Shown in pieces: positions 1 through 12,210 of a stretch of 64,000 nt of DNA (positions are counted from its first letter, which is position 1; every line of letters starts with the position of its first letter). The DNA comes from Lysobacter enzymogenes (GTDB lineage Bacteria > Pseudomonadota > Gammaproteobacteria > Xanthomonadales > Xanthomonadaceae), in contig NZ_CP067396.1 in NCBI RefSeq assembly GCF_023617245.1, positions 5,297,001 through 5,361,000 of the forward strand, read 5' to 3'. The notes beneath the pieces were generated by a model. That model was not told the DNA's origin. It made no database searches and saw only the letters and a list, made by a program, of their open reading frames with translations. Position numbers and translations under genes: made by a program.

Positions 1-955
1 CGGTTGGCCACGCCGACGCCGAGCACCTGGTCGGTCTGCCCGGAGTAGCGCATCAGCAGGGTCTGGAACGCCGCCACCAACACCATGAAGGCGGTGGCGT
101 CCTCGCGCCGCGCCATCTGCCGCACGCGCTCGTACGCGTCTTCCGGCAGCACCGCGCGCAGCACCGCGCCGTGCGGGCTCTGCCGCGGCGGACGCGGCCG
201 GTCGCCGGGCAGCTCCAGCACTGGCAGGCGCCCGGACAGACGCTCTTTCCAGTACTCCAGTTGCTTGGCCAGGGTGCCGTGCTCGAACTCGTCGCGCTGC
301 CACAGCGCGTAATCGACGTATTGCAGCTGCGGGTCCGCCAGCGGCGAGGGCTGACCGGCGTCGAAGGCCTGGTACAGCGCATGCAGCTCTTCCAGGATCA
401 CGCCGAGCGACCAGCCGTCGATGGCGATGTGGTGGGCGTTGAGCACCAGCAGATGGCGCTGCGGCCCGGTGCGCACCAGCAGCGCGCGCAGGATCGGGCC
501 GTGGCTCAGGTCGAAACCGATCGCCGCTTCCTTGCGCGCCAGCTCGATCGCCTGCGCGTCGCGCTCGGCGGCCGGCAGGTCGCTGAGATCGGCATAGCCC
601 AACGGCACCTGCGCCGGCGCCAGGATGTGCTGGTACGGGCCGTCGGCGTCGCTGCGGGTGACCGTGCGCAGGCTTTCGTGGCGGCGCGCGACTTCGTCGA
701 GCGCGCGCTGCAGCGGCTCGCGCCGCAGCGGGCCGTCGATCCACTGCGACAGCGGCACGTTGTACACCGCCGAACCCGGCTCGAACTGGTCGAGGATCCA
801 CAGGCGCTGCTGCGCGAACGACAGCGGCAGGCGCGCGGGACGCTCGCGCCGCACCACGCCGGGCCGCGCCGCGGCGGCCTTGCGCTGCGCCAGTTGGCGC
901 AGCACCAGGGCCCGGCGTTCCGGCGACAAACCGGCCAAACGCGCGTCCAACTCGC

Positions 956-959
<4 letters not shown>
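1..959 (-). CDS. Non-ribosomal peptide synthetase, N-terminal condensation domain (truncated at window edge)
   Basis: Runs off the left edge; about 319 N-terminal residues are visible. The start is the ATG at 959-957, which overlaps the TGA of the upstream NRPS gene as ATGA, so the two are probably translationally coupled. Seen: a helix-rich start (MSELDARLAGLSPERRALV), the condensation-domain opening LPLSFAQQRLWILDQFEPG, and the catalytic HHIAIDGWSLG motif (HHxxxDG) near residue 175. Condensation domains join the donor peptidyl chain to the acceptor amino acid on carrier proteins. The first 25 residues closely resemble the start of the upstream synthetase, which suggests a shared docking or linker element. 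What follows the C domain lies outside the window, so substrate and module count are unknown. Confidence 0.93.
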
Positions 960-4312
<3,353 letters not shown>

Positions 4313-4732
4313 CCCTTTACCTTCCATGTGACGAAACATCGTCAGCCGACCTACCCTGTCGGCGCTTTAATGGCACGTACTCTTCGCAGAACCTGAGATG
4401 TTGTTGCACGCGACCGGTGGTCGCTGTCATCCTTGGTGTGCAGTCAGTCGTGCCCCCCGTATATATCCTATGCACATAACGGGGTTCGGGCGCAAAGCGG
4501 ACCACATTCGGTTGCCGGCACGCCAGTGCCAGGCTGGGGACCCGAAGCAGTGCCGACGAGCGGTACACGATTGGGGAACGGGCGGTGAAGGGTTTCGTTT
4601 CCATTTCCCGATAGGAATAGGGGTTTTTGCGAGCGTCAGGAGTTTTTGGCCCGGGGGGGCCCAATGCATGGATCGGCAGTTGAATGGGGCACCGCAGGTG
4701 CGGTCGGCAACCATTGCCCAGGGGTGGGTGAT
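4313..4732. promoter_or_regulatory. Divergent intergenic region between NRPS genes and glycan cluster
   Basis: 420 bases with no convincing gene, separating the leftward NRPS genes from the rightward glycan cluster, so promoters for both should lie here. Seen: a relatively A+T-rich pocket around 4458-4484 (TATATATCCTATGCACATAA) and an inverted repeat GCCGAC-N7-GTCGGC at 4345-4363, just upstream of the NRPS ribosome binding site. The pocket could serve as a -10 region for either direction, but no clear -35 partner was found. Assignment of a promoter is inference. Confidence 0.4.
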
Positions 4733-5764
4733 GTGGTCAATGCTGACTTTTTAAACGATCTAATCGCACTGTCTGCGCGTATCGGCGCGGACCCGTCGCT
4801 GGTGCAGGGCGGTGGCGGCAACACCTCGCTCAAGCGTGGCGACGCGCTGTGGGTGAAAGCATCCGGCACCTGGCTTGCGCACGCGCACGAACGCGACATT
4901 TTCGTATCGCTGCCGTTGGCGCAGGTGCGCGACGCGTTGCGCCACGACGACGGCGAAACGCGCGTGAACCTGCTGAGCCAAGGGCTGGCGCTGCGTCCGT
5001 CGATCGAGACGTCGCTGCATGCGTTGCTGCCGCATGCGTTGGTGGTGCACGTGCACAGCGTCGCCACCATCGCCTGGGCGGTGCGTCGCGATGCGCAAAC
5101 GCAACTTGCGCAGCGTCTGAACGGACTGAATTGGGCGTGGGTGCCGTATCGCCGTCCCGGTCATCGCCTGACCCAAGTCGTGGCCGGAATACTGAATACG
5201 CGCACGCCCGACGTACTGGTGCTCGGCAATCACGGCCTGGTGGTCGGCGCGGCCGATCGCGCCGGCGCCGAAGCCTTGTTGGCCGAGGTCGAGCGCCGTT
5301 TGCGTCTTCCCCAACGCGACGCGCCATCGTCGCAGCCGCAGCGACTGGCGCAGGTCAATGATCTGCACTGGGCGCCGGCGCCGCTGGAGTTGGTGCACGC
5401 GCTGGCGACCGATGCGCAAGCGCTGCGCATCGCCGCCGGCGGCGTGCTGTATCCGGATCACGCGGTGTTCCTGGGGCCGCGCGCGGCGGTGGTGAACGAC
5501 GGCGAATGCCTGTCGGCGGCGCTCGCGCGCACCGCCGCCGAATGCGGCGCGGCGCCGTGTTTCGCGCTGGTGCCGGGCGCCGGCGTGCTGACCGCGCCGG
5601 ACTTGTCCGACGGCGCGCACGCGATGCTGCATTGCCTGGCGCTGGTGGCGCTGCGGCTCGACGGCGAGGCCGCATTGGCCGAGCTCGGCGAGTCCGACGT
5701 CGCCGAGCTGATCGATTGGGAAGCCGAGAAGTACCGCCGTTCGCTGATGCGGACACCGAACTGA
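4733..5764 (+). CDS. Class II aldolase/adducin family protein
   Basis: 343 residues from GTG 4733 (MVNADFLNDLIALSARIG), preferred because AGGGG lies 9 bases upstream and the family homology begins there; longer in-frame starts at 4646 and 4664 only add unlike sequence. Motifs: phosphate-binding GGGGNTSLK near 25-33, HVHS near 105 and GNHGLVV near 165, the zinc and glycine-rich elements of class II aldolases and ribulose-5-phosphate 4-epimerases. The family cleaves, forms or epimerises sugar phosphates in the cytoplasm. The protein is longer than simple fuculose-phosphate aldolases (about 215 residues); the C-terminal 120 residues look like a second, degenerate aldolase-like half. As first gene of the cluster it probably makes or reshapes the precursor; substrate unknown. 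Confidence 0.85.
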   Translation: MVNADFLNDLIALSARIGADPSLVQGGGGNTSLKRGDALWVKASGTWLAHAHERDIFVSLPLAQVRDALRHDDGETRVNLLSQGLALRPSIETSLHALLPHALVVHVHSVATIAWAVRRDAQTQLAQRLNGLNWAWVPYRRPGHRLTQVVAGILNTRTPDVLVLGNHGLVVGAADRAGAEALLAEVERRLRLPQRDAPSSQPQRLAQVNDLHWAPAPLELVHALATDAQALRIAAGGVLYPDHAVFLGPRAAVVNDGECLSAALARTAAECGAAPCFALVPGAGVLTAPDLSDGAHAMLHCLALVALRLDGEAALAELGESDVAELIDWEAEKYRRSLMRTPN

Positions 5765-5812
5765 TCCACCGCCGCGTCCAACCCATCGCGAACTGATCCA
5801 CGGAAGGAATCC

Positions 5813-7471
5813 ATGCAGATCGTAGTTCCCATGTCGGGCTTCGGAGAGCGCTTCAGGCGCGCCGGATACCGCGTGCCCAAGCCGTTGATCGAAGTCGAGG
5901 GCAAGCCCATCGTCGCCCACGTGGTCGACATGTTCCCGGGCGAAACCGAGTTCGTGTTCGTCTGCAACCGCGATCACCTGGAAGAACCGTCCTACCGCAT
6001 GGCCGATCTGCTCGCGCAGTACTGCCCGAGCGGGCGCGTGGTCGCGATCGCGCCGCACAAGCTGGGCCCGGTCAACGCGGTGCTGCAGGCGATCGACTAC
6101 CTCGATCCGGATGCGCCGACGCTGGTGAACTACTGCGACTTCGCCTGCAGCTGGGACTACGCCGACTTCAAGCGCGCGGTGCTCGAAAGCGGTTGCGACG
6201 GCGCGATCCCCTGCTATACCGGCTTCCACCCGCACATGATGGGCTCGACCAACTACGCCTACGTGCGCAGCGAGCGCGGGCGCGTGCTCGACATCCAGGA
6301 AAAGAAGCCCTACACCGACCAACCGCGCGGCGAGTACGCCTCCAGCGGCAGCTACTACTTCGCCTCCGGCGCGCTGATGCGCGATGCGTTCGAGCGGACC
6401 ATGGCGCGGCCGGACCTGGAGTTGGGCGGCGAACGCTACGTCAGCCTGGCCTACAAGCCCTTGCTCGAGGACGGCCGCCGCATCGCGGTGTACGAACTCA
6501 ACCACTTCATGCAGTGGGGCACGCCGCAGGACCTGGAGGAATACCGCTACTGGTCCGACGCGTTCCGCCGCATCGCCGATCCCGCGCGCGCGCTGCCGCC
6601 GCCGGCCCAGCGCGGCGCGGTGATGGTGCCGATGGCCGGGCTGGGTTCGCGCTTCGCCGCCGAGGGCTACGCCGATCCCAAGCCGCTGATCGAAGTCTCC
6701 GGCGAGGCGATGGTGGTGCAAGCCGCGCGGGACCTGCCGCAACCGGCGCAACGCGTGTTCGTGCAGCGCCGCGACATCCCCGGGCGCGAGCGCATCGGCG
6801 CGGCGCTGAGCGAACGCTTCCCCGGCAGCGCCCAGGTCGATCTGGAGCGGGTCACCGACGGCCAGGCGCGTACCTGCCTGCTCGGCCTGGACGGGATCGA
6901 TCTCGAACAGCCGCTGACCATCGGCGCCTGCGACAACGGCGCGGTGTTCGACGCCGACGCGCTGGCGCTCGCGCTGGCCGACGATTCGGCCGACGTGCTG
7001 GTGTGGACGGCGCGCGGCTATCCCGGCGCGGCACGACGTCCGCAGCACTACGGCTGGGTCGACGAGAACGACGGCGCGGTGCGCGCAGTCTCGGTCAAGC
7101 AGCCGCTGGCCGACCCGGCCAACGACCCGATCGTGCTCGGCACCTTCACTTTCCGCCGCGCCGCGGACTTCGTCGCCGCCGCGCAGGCGATGATCGCGCG
7201 CGACGGCCGGGTCAACGGCGAGTTCTACGTCGATACCTGCATCAACGACGCGCTGGCGCTGGGCCTGCGCTGCAAGACCTTCGAGGTCTCGCACTATCTT
7301 TGCTGGGGCACGCCGGACGACCTGCGCACCTACGAATACTGGCAGTCGTGCTTCCACAAGTGGCCGGCGCATCCGTACCGGCTCGAACGCGATCCGCGCG
7401 TGGCCGAACCGGCGCGCGCGGCGCTGGAGCAGCGCTACCGCATGCGCCAACCGGAGCGCGCGACATGGTGA
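5813..7471 (+). CDS. Tandem nucleotidyltransferase (two NTP-transferase domains)
   Basis: 552 residues; GGAAGG lies 6 bases before the ATG. Two complete nucleotidyltransferase-type halves are visible: half 1 begins IVVPMSGFGERF with PKPLIEV (residues 3-28), half 2 begins VMVPMAGLGSRF with PKPLIEV (about 269-295). GxGxRF plus PKPL is the nucleotide and metal binding signature of sugar-1-phosphate nucleotidylyltransferases. Both halves also share a late FMQWGTPQDLEEY / LCWGTPDDLRTY motif, so this is an internal duplication. Expected role: activation of a phosphorylated sugar or polyol as an NDP derivative. The second half has a more divergent middle and might be regulatory or use a second substrate. 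Overlaps the next gene by 7 bases. Confidence 0.85.
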   Translation: MQIVVPMSGFGERFRRAGYRVPKPLIEVEGKPIVAHVVDMFPGETEFVFVCNRDHLEEPSYRMADLLAQYCPSGRVVAIAPHKLGPVNAVLQAIDYLDPDAPTLVNYCDFACSWDYADFKRAVLESGCDGAIPCYTGFHPHMMGSTNYAYVRSERGRVLDIQEKKPYTDQPRGEYASSGSYYFASGALMRDAFERTMARPDLELGGERYVSLAYKPLLEDGRRIAVYELNHFMQWGTPQDLEEYRYWSDAFRRIADPARALPPPAQRGAVMVPMAGLGSRFAAEGYADPKPLIEVSGEAMVVQAARDLPQPAQRVFVQRRDIPGRERIGAALSERFPGSAQVDLERVTDGQARTCLLGLDGIDLEQPLTIGACDNGAVFDADALALALADDSADVLVWTARGYPGAARRPQHYGWVDENDGAVRAVSVKQPLADPANDPIVLGTFTFRRAADFVAAAQAMIARDGRVNGEFYVDTCINDALALGLRCKTFEVSHYLCWGTPDDLRTYEYWQSCFHKWPAHPYRLERDPRVAEPARAALEQRYRMRQPERATW

Positions 7472-8658
7472 ACGCCCTGCCCGCGCCCGCCGCGTCCTCG
7501 CGCCTGCGCGGCGAACTCGCGCGTTTCCTGCTGGTCGGCTTCACCGCGGTGGCGATCGACTTCGCGGTCTATCGCGGCCTGTTGTGGCTGGCGCTGGACG
7601 TGCATCCGGCCAAGACCGCGGGTTACGTCGCCGGTGCGGCGTTCGGCTACTTCGCCAACCGCGCCTTCACCTTCCGGGTCGGCGCGCGCTGGCACCCGCG
7701 GGAACTGCTCGGCTTCCTCGCCGTCTACGCGGTCGCGCTGGCGGCCAACGTGGCGGTGAACGCGCTGGCGCTGGCGGTGCTTGGCCGCGGCGAGATCGCG
7801 CTGGCGCTGGCCTTCGTCGCCGCCACCGGGGTATCGGCGGCGATGAATTTCATCGGACTGAAGCTGTTCGTATTCGGCTCCGACGCCGCGCCGGCCGCGG
7901 CGCCGCACGCGGGTGCGGCTGCGGGCGACAGCGCCGGCGCGCGCACCACCCTGTCGCTGGTGATTCCTTGCTACAACGAAGCGGCCAACCTGCCGCTGCT
8001 GGTGGCGCGCCTGCGCGAGACCTTCCGCGACGAGCGGGTCGAGGCGGTGCTGGTCGACAACGGTTCCAGCGACGACAGCCCGGCGGTGCTGGCGCGCCTG
8101 CTCGAAGGCCAGTCGCGCATCCGCAGCGTGCGGGTCGAAGTCAATCGGGGCTACGGCCACGGCATCCTCGCCGGCCTGCGCGCGGCGCGCGGCGAGGTGA
8201 TCGGCTGGACCCACGCCGACATGCAGACCGACCCGTTCGACGCGCTGCGCGGGCTGCAGCTGTTCGACGCCGACGCCGATCCGCGGCGCCTGTTCGTCAA
8301 GGGCCGCCGCCACGGCCGCCCGCTCGGCGACGTCGCCTTCACCGTCGGCATGTCGGCGTTCGAAACGGTGCTGCTGGGCCGGCGCATGTGGGACATCAAT
8401 GCCCAGCCGACCCTGTTCCCGCGCGCTTTCTTCGAGACCTGGCACGAGCCGCCGCAGGATTTCGCCCTGGACCTGTACGCCTATCACCAGGCGCTGCATC
8501 AAGGCCTGCGCGTGCAGCGCTTTCCGGTGCGTTTCGGCGAACGCGCGCACGGCCACTCGCATTGGAACGTGAACTGGCGGGCCAAGCTGCGCTTCATCAA
8601 GCGCACCGTCGACTTCAGCCTGCGCCTGCGCCGCGAACTGCGAGGACGCCCGGCATGA
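7465..8658 (+). CDS. GtrA-like membrane domain fused to family 2 glycosyltransferase
   Basis: 397 residues from ATG 7465, which lies inside the final codons of the preceding gene. Residues about 15-140 form a GtrA-like four-helix membrane domain (FLLVGFTAVAIDFAVYRGL, GYFANRAFTF), a family linked to flipping polyprenyl-phosphate sugars. Residues about 155-397 form a GT2 domain of the dolichol-phosphate-mannose-synthase type (LSLVIPCYNEAANLPLL, VDNGSSDDSP, THADMQTDP). Most GT2-GtrA fusions place GtrA at the C terminus; here the order is reversed. Likely role: transfer of the activated sugar to a lipid carrier and delivery across the inner membrane. Ends in an ATGA overlap with the next gene. 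Confidence 0.88.
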   Translation: MVNALPAPAASSRLRGELARFLLVGFTAVAIDFAVYRGLLWLALDVHPAKTAGYVAGAAFGYFANRAFTFRVGARWHPRELLGFLAVYAVALAANVAVNALALAVLGRGEIALALAFVAATGVSAAMNFIGLKLFVFGSDAAPAAAPHAGAAAGDSAGARTTLSLVIPCYNEAANLPLLVARLRETFRDERVEAVLVDNGSSDDSPAVLARLLEGQSRIRSVRVEVNRGYGHGILAGLRAARGEVIGWTHADMQTDPFDALRGLQLFDADADPRRLFVKGRRHGRPLGDVAFTVGMSAFETVLLGRRMWDINAQPTLFPRAFFETWHEPPQDFALDLYAYHQALHQGLRVQRFPVRFGERAHGHSHWNVNWRAKLRFIKRTVDFSLRLRRELRGRPA

Positions 8659-9242
8659 TCGTGATCCGCCATCGCCGCAACACCCTGGCCGAACTGCAGG
8701 CCACGCCCGCGGACCTGGGCATCGAGCTCGACCTGCGCAGCCGCGGCGAGGAGTTGATCATCCACCACGACGCCTTCGCCGACGGCGAGCGCTTCGAGGA
8801 TTGGCTGACCGGCTTCCGTCATCGAACCTTGATCCTCAACGTCAAGGAAGAAGGCCTGGAGGACCGCCTGATCGCGCTGATGCGCGAACGCGGCATCGAG
8901 GACTATTTCTTCCTCGACCAGTCCTTCCCGTTCCTGGTGCGCACCGCCCACCGCGGCGAATCGCGCTGCGCGGTGCGGGTGTCGGAGTTCGAATCCATCG
9001 ACACCGCGCTGAGCCTGGCCGGGCGCATCCAGTGGGTGTGGGTCGACTGCTTCACCCGCTTCCCGCTCGACGCCGCGCAGGCGCGCCGGCTGCGGGACGC
9101 CGGATTCAAGCTGTGCCTGGTCTCGCCCGAGCTGCAGGGCCGCGATGCCGGCAGCGGAATCCCGGCCCTGCGCGCGCTGCTGGCGCGCGAGGGCATCGTC
9201 GCCGAAGCGGTGTGCACCAAGGAACCGGAGCTGTGGCGATGA
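8655..9242 (+). CDS. Glycerophosphodiester phosphodiesterase-like protein
   Basis: 195 residues, ATGA overlaps on both sides. The N terminus has the order of GDPD family catalytic elements: VIRHRRNTLAEL, GIELDLRSRG (the E-x-D metal pair) and IIHHDAF. The remaining TIM-barrel motifs are weaker and the protein is shorter than typical GDPD enzymes (about 240-250 residues). No signal peptide, so it should act in the cytoplasm. GDPDs cleave glycerophosphodiesters to glycerol-3-phosphate and an alcohol; in this cluster it could instead handle a phosphodiester-linked intermediate. Because the barrel is short, loss of the usual activity is possible. Confidence 0.7.
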   Translation: MIVIRHRRNTLAELQATPADLGIELDLRSRGEELIIHHDAFADGERFEDWLTGFRHRTLILNVKEEGLEDRLIALMRERGIEDYFFLDQSFPFLVRTAHRGESRCAVRVSEFESIDTALSLAGRIQWVWVDCFTRFPLDAAQARRLRDAGFKLCLVSPELQGRDAGSGIPALRALLAREGIVAEAVCTKEPELWR

Positions 9243-11347
9243 GCGCGGACCGGGTTGGGACCGACAAGATCTGGGCGAACAGGATCTGGCGCGACCCGGT
9301 GTTCCGGTTCGGCCTGCTGTTGAAGCTGGCGCTGGCGGTGCTGCTGGCGCCGCAGATCCAGCAGCAGTGGTTCGTGCCGTTCGTCGCCCACGCCGTCGCC
9401 CATCCGGCGCTGGACCCGTGGTCGGCGTTCCTCGCCGCCGGCGGCGACCCGATGGCCTATCCCTACGGCCCGGCGATGCTGATCGCGCACCTGCCCGGCA
9501 CCGCGCTGGGCTTGCTCGCGGCGACGCTGGCGGGGATTCCGGAACTGACCGGCATCGGCTTCCGCCTGGGCCTGCTCGGTTTCGACATCGCCACCTTGTA
9601 CCTGCTGCTGCGGCTGTGGCCGCAGCGTCCGCGCATGCTGCTGTGGCTGTACTGGTGGTCGCCGATCGCGTTGTACGTGACCTACTGGAACGGCCAGACC
9701 GACATCGTGCCGGTGGCGTTGCTGCTGTGGGCGCTGCTGTGCCTGCGCGAATACCGGGTGCAGCGCGGCGGCGTCGCCCTGGGGCTGGCGTTCGCCGCCA
9801 AGTTCAGCATGTTGCTGGCGGCGCCGGTGCTGGCGATTTACCTGTGGCGCAACAAGCGCCTGCGCGGGCTGCTGCGGCCGTTCGCACAGGGCTTCGCGAT
9901 CACCGCGTTGCTGTCGCTGGCGCCGTGGCTGGCCTCGCCGGGCTTCGTGCGCATGGTGTTCGGCACGCCCGAATCGCTGCGCCTGTTCGATCTCGCCCTG
10001 CCGCTGGGCCACGACTTGCGCGTCTACCTGACCCCGTTGCTGTACCTGCTGGCGGTCTACGGCCTGTGGCGGCTGCGCCGGATCAGCTTCGAGCTGCTGG
10101 TCGCCGCGACCGGGCTGGCGTTCTTCCTGGTGGTGCTGGCTACGCCCGCGCCGCCGGGCTGGTACCTGTGGCTGGTGCCGTTCTTGGTCGCCCATCAGTT
10201 GCACAGCGATCGCGGCGCACGGGTGCTGACCGGAGTGTTCTCGGCCCTGTTGATCGCCATGCACCTGGTCTATTCCAGCGGCGCTTCGCTGCCTTGGACC
10301 GGACTCGACCCGGCCGCGCGCCTGGCCGAACTCGGCGGCGCGCTGAGCCCGCATCTGCATTCGCTGGCCTACACCCTGATCGTCGCCGCCGGGCTGGTGC
10401 TGCTGGTGCAGATGCTGCGCGAGCGGGTCGCGCGCAACGACTACTACCGCATCGCGCAGAAGCCGGTCACGCTCGGCATCGCCGGCGATTCGGGCTCGGG
10501 CAAGGACACCCTCAGCCGCGCGCTCGCCGGAATCTTCGGCGAGCACTCGGTGGTGCACGTCTCCGGCGACGACTACCACGTCTGGGACCGCTACGCGCCG
10601 ATGTGGAAGGGCCTGACCCATCTCAATCCGCGCGCCAACGACCTGCAACGCTTCAACAACGACGTGCTGGCGCTGATGGACGGCAAGCCGATCCTGTGCC
10701 GCCACTACGACCACGGCGCCGGCCGCTTCACCGCGCCGACCCGGATCGACAAGAACGACGTGGTGATCGCCTCGGGCCTGCACGCGCTGCACATGCGCGG
10801 ACTGCGCGAGCGCTTCGACGTGTCGGTGTTCCTCGACCTCGACGAGCGCTTGCGCCGGGCCTGGAAGATCGAGCGCGACGTGCACCAGCGCGGCCACCCG
10901 TTGGCCACCGTGCTGGCCTCGATCGAGAAGCGCATGGCCGACTCGCGCCTGCACATCCATCCGCAGCGCGGTCTGGCGCGGCTGGTGCTGCGGCTGGAGC
11001 CGGTCAACGCGCGCCAGCTGGAGACCGGCGACGCGCTCGAGCACGTGCGGCTGAAGCTGGTCGCGCTGATCCGCAACGGCACCTCGCACGAACGCCTGGC
11101 GCGGATCCTGATCGGCATCTGCGGCCTGCACCTGGACGTGCAGTCCAGCGAGGACGGCAGCGAGGTGGAAATGAGCATCGAGGGGGAAGTCGACGCCGAC
11201 GACATCGCCATGGCCGCGCACACGCTGGTGCCCGGGCTGGAGGAGATGCTCGACATCCGCCCGCAGTGGGAAGGGGGCATGAGCGGAATCATGCAGTTGC
11301 TCGTGCTGATCCAGATCGAAGAATCGTTGAAGAGCCGCATCCGATGA
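9239..11347 (+). CDS. Membrane glycosyltransferase (GT-C type) fused to uridine kinase-like domain
   Basis: 702 residues from ATG 9239 (ATGA overlap with the previous gene). Residues about 20-400 hold some nine to ten hydrophobic helices with features of GT-C mannosyltransferases (PIALYVTYWNGQTDIVPVAL, LGLAFAAKFSMLLAAPVLAI). After the last helix a uridine kinase/phosphoribulokinase-type P-loop domain starts: GIAGDSGSGKDT near 413-424, then VSGDDYHVWDRY and YDHGAGRF, as in uridine kinases (DDYY, YD). The last 100 residues lack recognisable motifs. The fusion would place a small-molecule kinase at the cytoplasmic face beside a lipid-linked sugar transferase. The kinase substrate (nucleoside, sugar or polyol) cannot be told from sequence. 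Ends in ATGA overlap with the HAD gene. Confidence 0.85.
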   Translation: MSADRVGTDKIWANRIWRDPVFRFGLLLKLALAVLLAPQIQQQWFVPFVAHAVAHPALDPWSAFLAAGGDPMAYPYGPAMLIAHLPGTALGLLAATLAGIPELTGIGFRLGLLGFDIATLYLLLRLWPQRPRMLLWLYWWSPIALYVTYWNGQTDIVPVALLLWALLCLREYRVQRGGVALGLAFAAKFSMLLAAPVLAIYLWRNKRLRGLLRPFAQGFAITALLSLAPWLASPGFVRMVFGTPESLRLFDLALPLGHDLRVYLTPLLYLLAVYGLWRLRRISFELLVAATGLAFFLVVLATPAPPGWYLWLVPFLVAHQLHSDRGARVLTGVFSALLIAMHLVYSSGASLPWTGLDPAARLAELGGALSPHLHSLAYTLIVAAGLVLLVQMLRERVARNDYYRIAQKPVTLGIAGDSGSGKDTLSRALAGIFGEHSVVHVSGDDYHVWDRYAPMWKGLTHLNPRANDLQRFNNDVLALMDGKPILCRHYDHGAGRFTAPTRIDKNDVVIASGLHALHMRGLRERFDVSVFLDLDERLRRAWKIERDVHQRGHPLATVLASIEKRMADSRLHIHPQRGLARLVLRLEPVNARQLETGDALEHVRLKLVALIRNGTSHERLARILIGICGLHLDVQSSEDGSEVEMSIEGEVDADDIAMAAHTLVPGLEEMLDIRPQWEGGMSGIMQLLVLIQIEESLKSRIR

Positions 11348-12120
11348 CGCTGAGAATCCACAACAACGACAAGGTCCTGCGCGCGCCGCAGGCGATCATT
11401 TTCGACACCGACAACACCTTGTACGCCTACGACCGGCCGCACAGCCAGGCGCTGGCGGCGGCCGAACGCAAGGCGGCCAAGCTGCTCGGCGTCGCCGCGG
11501 ACGAGGTCAGCGGCGCGTTCGCGCGCGCGAGAGAGGACGTCAAGCGCCAGCTCGGCAAGACCGCCAGTTCGCACAGCCGGCTGCTGTACTTCCAGCGCGG
11601 CATCGAGATCCTCGGGCGCAAGACCCAGCTGGTGATCACGCTCGACCTGGAGCAGACCTACTGGCGCACCTTCCTCTCGCACTGCGAGCTGTTCCCGGGC
11701 GTGCGCGAGTTCCTGCAGGCGCTGCGCAGCAGCGGCATCGGCACGGCGATCATCACCGACCTGACCTCGCAGATCCAGTTCCGCAAGATCATCTACTTCG
11801 GCCTGGACGACTGCTTCGACTACGTGGTCACGTCCGAGGAGGCCGGCGCCGACAAGCCGCAGGAAGCGCCGTTCCGGCTCGCCATCGACAAGCTCGGCAT
11901 CGACCCGGCGCGGATCTGGATGATCGGCGACCATCCGGTCAACGACATCGCCGGCGCGCGCCCGTTCGGGATCAGCACGCTGCTGCGGGTGGACCGCAAC
12001 CATGAAGGCCGCGACGCCGGCTGCGACGTGGAATTCGACGATTTCACCGAACTGCACCAGTTCTTCTTCTCGGGGAAGGTCGACGGAGTGAGCCAGTTCG
12101 CCGGCGCGCACGCGCGCTGA
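11344..12120 (+). CDS. HAD-superfamily hydrolase (phosphatase)
   Basis: 258 residues. All four HAD motifs are present: I IIFDTDNTLYAY (nucleophile Asp), II IITDLTS, III Lys in GADKPQEAPF, IV IGDHPVNDIAGA. A helical cap lies between motifs I and II, as in YjjG/phosphoglycolate-phosphatase-like enzymes. It most likely removes a phosphate from a sugar or polyol phosphate made by the aldolase and kinase of the same cluster; substrate inferred only from context. Cytoplasmic, no signal peptide. Followed by a 33-base gap and a small coupled open reading frame. Confidence 0.88.
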   Translation: MTLRIHNNDKVLRAPQAIIFDTDNTLYAYDRPHSQALAAAERKAAKLLGVAADEVSGAFARAREDVKRQLGKTASSHSRLLYFQRGIEILGRKTQLVITLDLEQTYWRTFLSHCELFPGVREFLQALRSSGIGTAIITDLTSQIQFRKIIYFGLDDCFDYVVTSEEAGADKPQEAPFRLAIDKLGIDPARIWMIGDHPVNDIAGARPFGISTLLRVDRNHEGRDAGCDVEFDDFTELHQFFFSGKVDGVSQFAGAHAR

Positions 12121-12153
12121 GCGGCGCGCCCATCCAAGCAGGGGGAGAACGCA

Positions 12154-12210
12154 ATGAACCAGGACACCGCCGCGCGCATCGTGCCGCGCAAGGAGCGCGC
12201 ACCGCGATGA
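12154..12210 (+). CDS. Possible 18-residue leader peptide coupled to the GT87-like gene
   Basis: Encodes MNQDTAARIVPRKERAPR and ends in an ATGA overlap with the ATG of the next gene at 12207. A strong purine-rich ribosome binding site (GGGGGAG, 12141-12147) precedes its ATG by 6 bases, whereas the following large gene has only AAGGAG inside this reading frame. This arrangement fits translation of the membrane transferase by coupling to a leader, or the remnant of a shortened gene. No homologue is recognised; translation is not proven. Confidence 0.35.
   Translation: MNQDTAARIVPRKERAPR

Noticed and set aside
4398..4754. 118-residue open frame between the NRPS and aldolase genes
   Set aside because: Cys/Trp/Arg-rich unlike real proteins here, no ribosome binding site, and it overlaps the aldolase start.
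5757..5801. 13-bp direct repeat CGAACTGATCCAC flanking the aldolase stop
   Set aside because: Real (5757-5769 and 5789-5801) but short and most simply a small local duplication; no function suggested.
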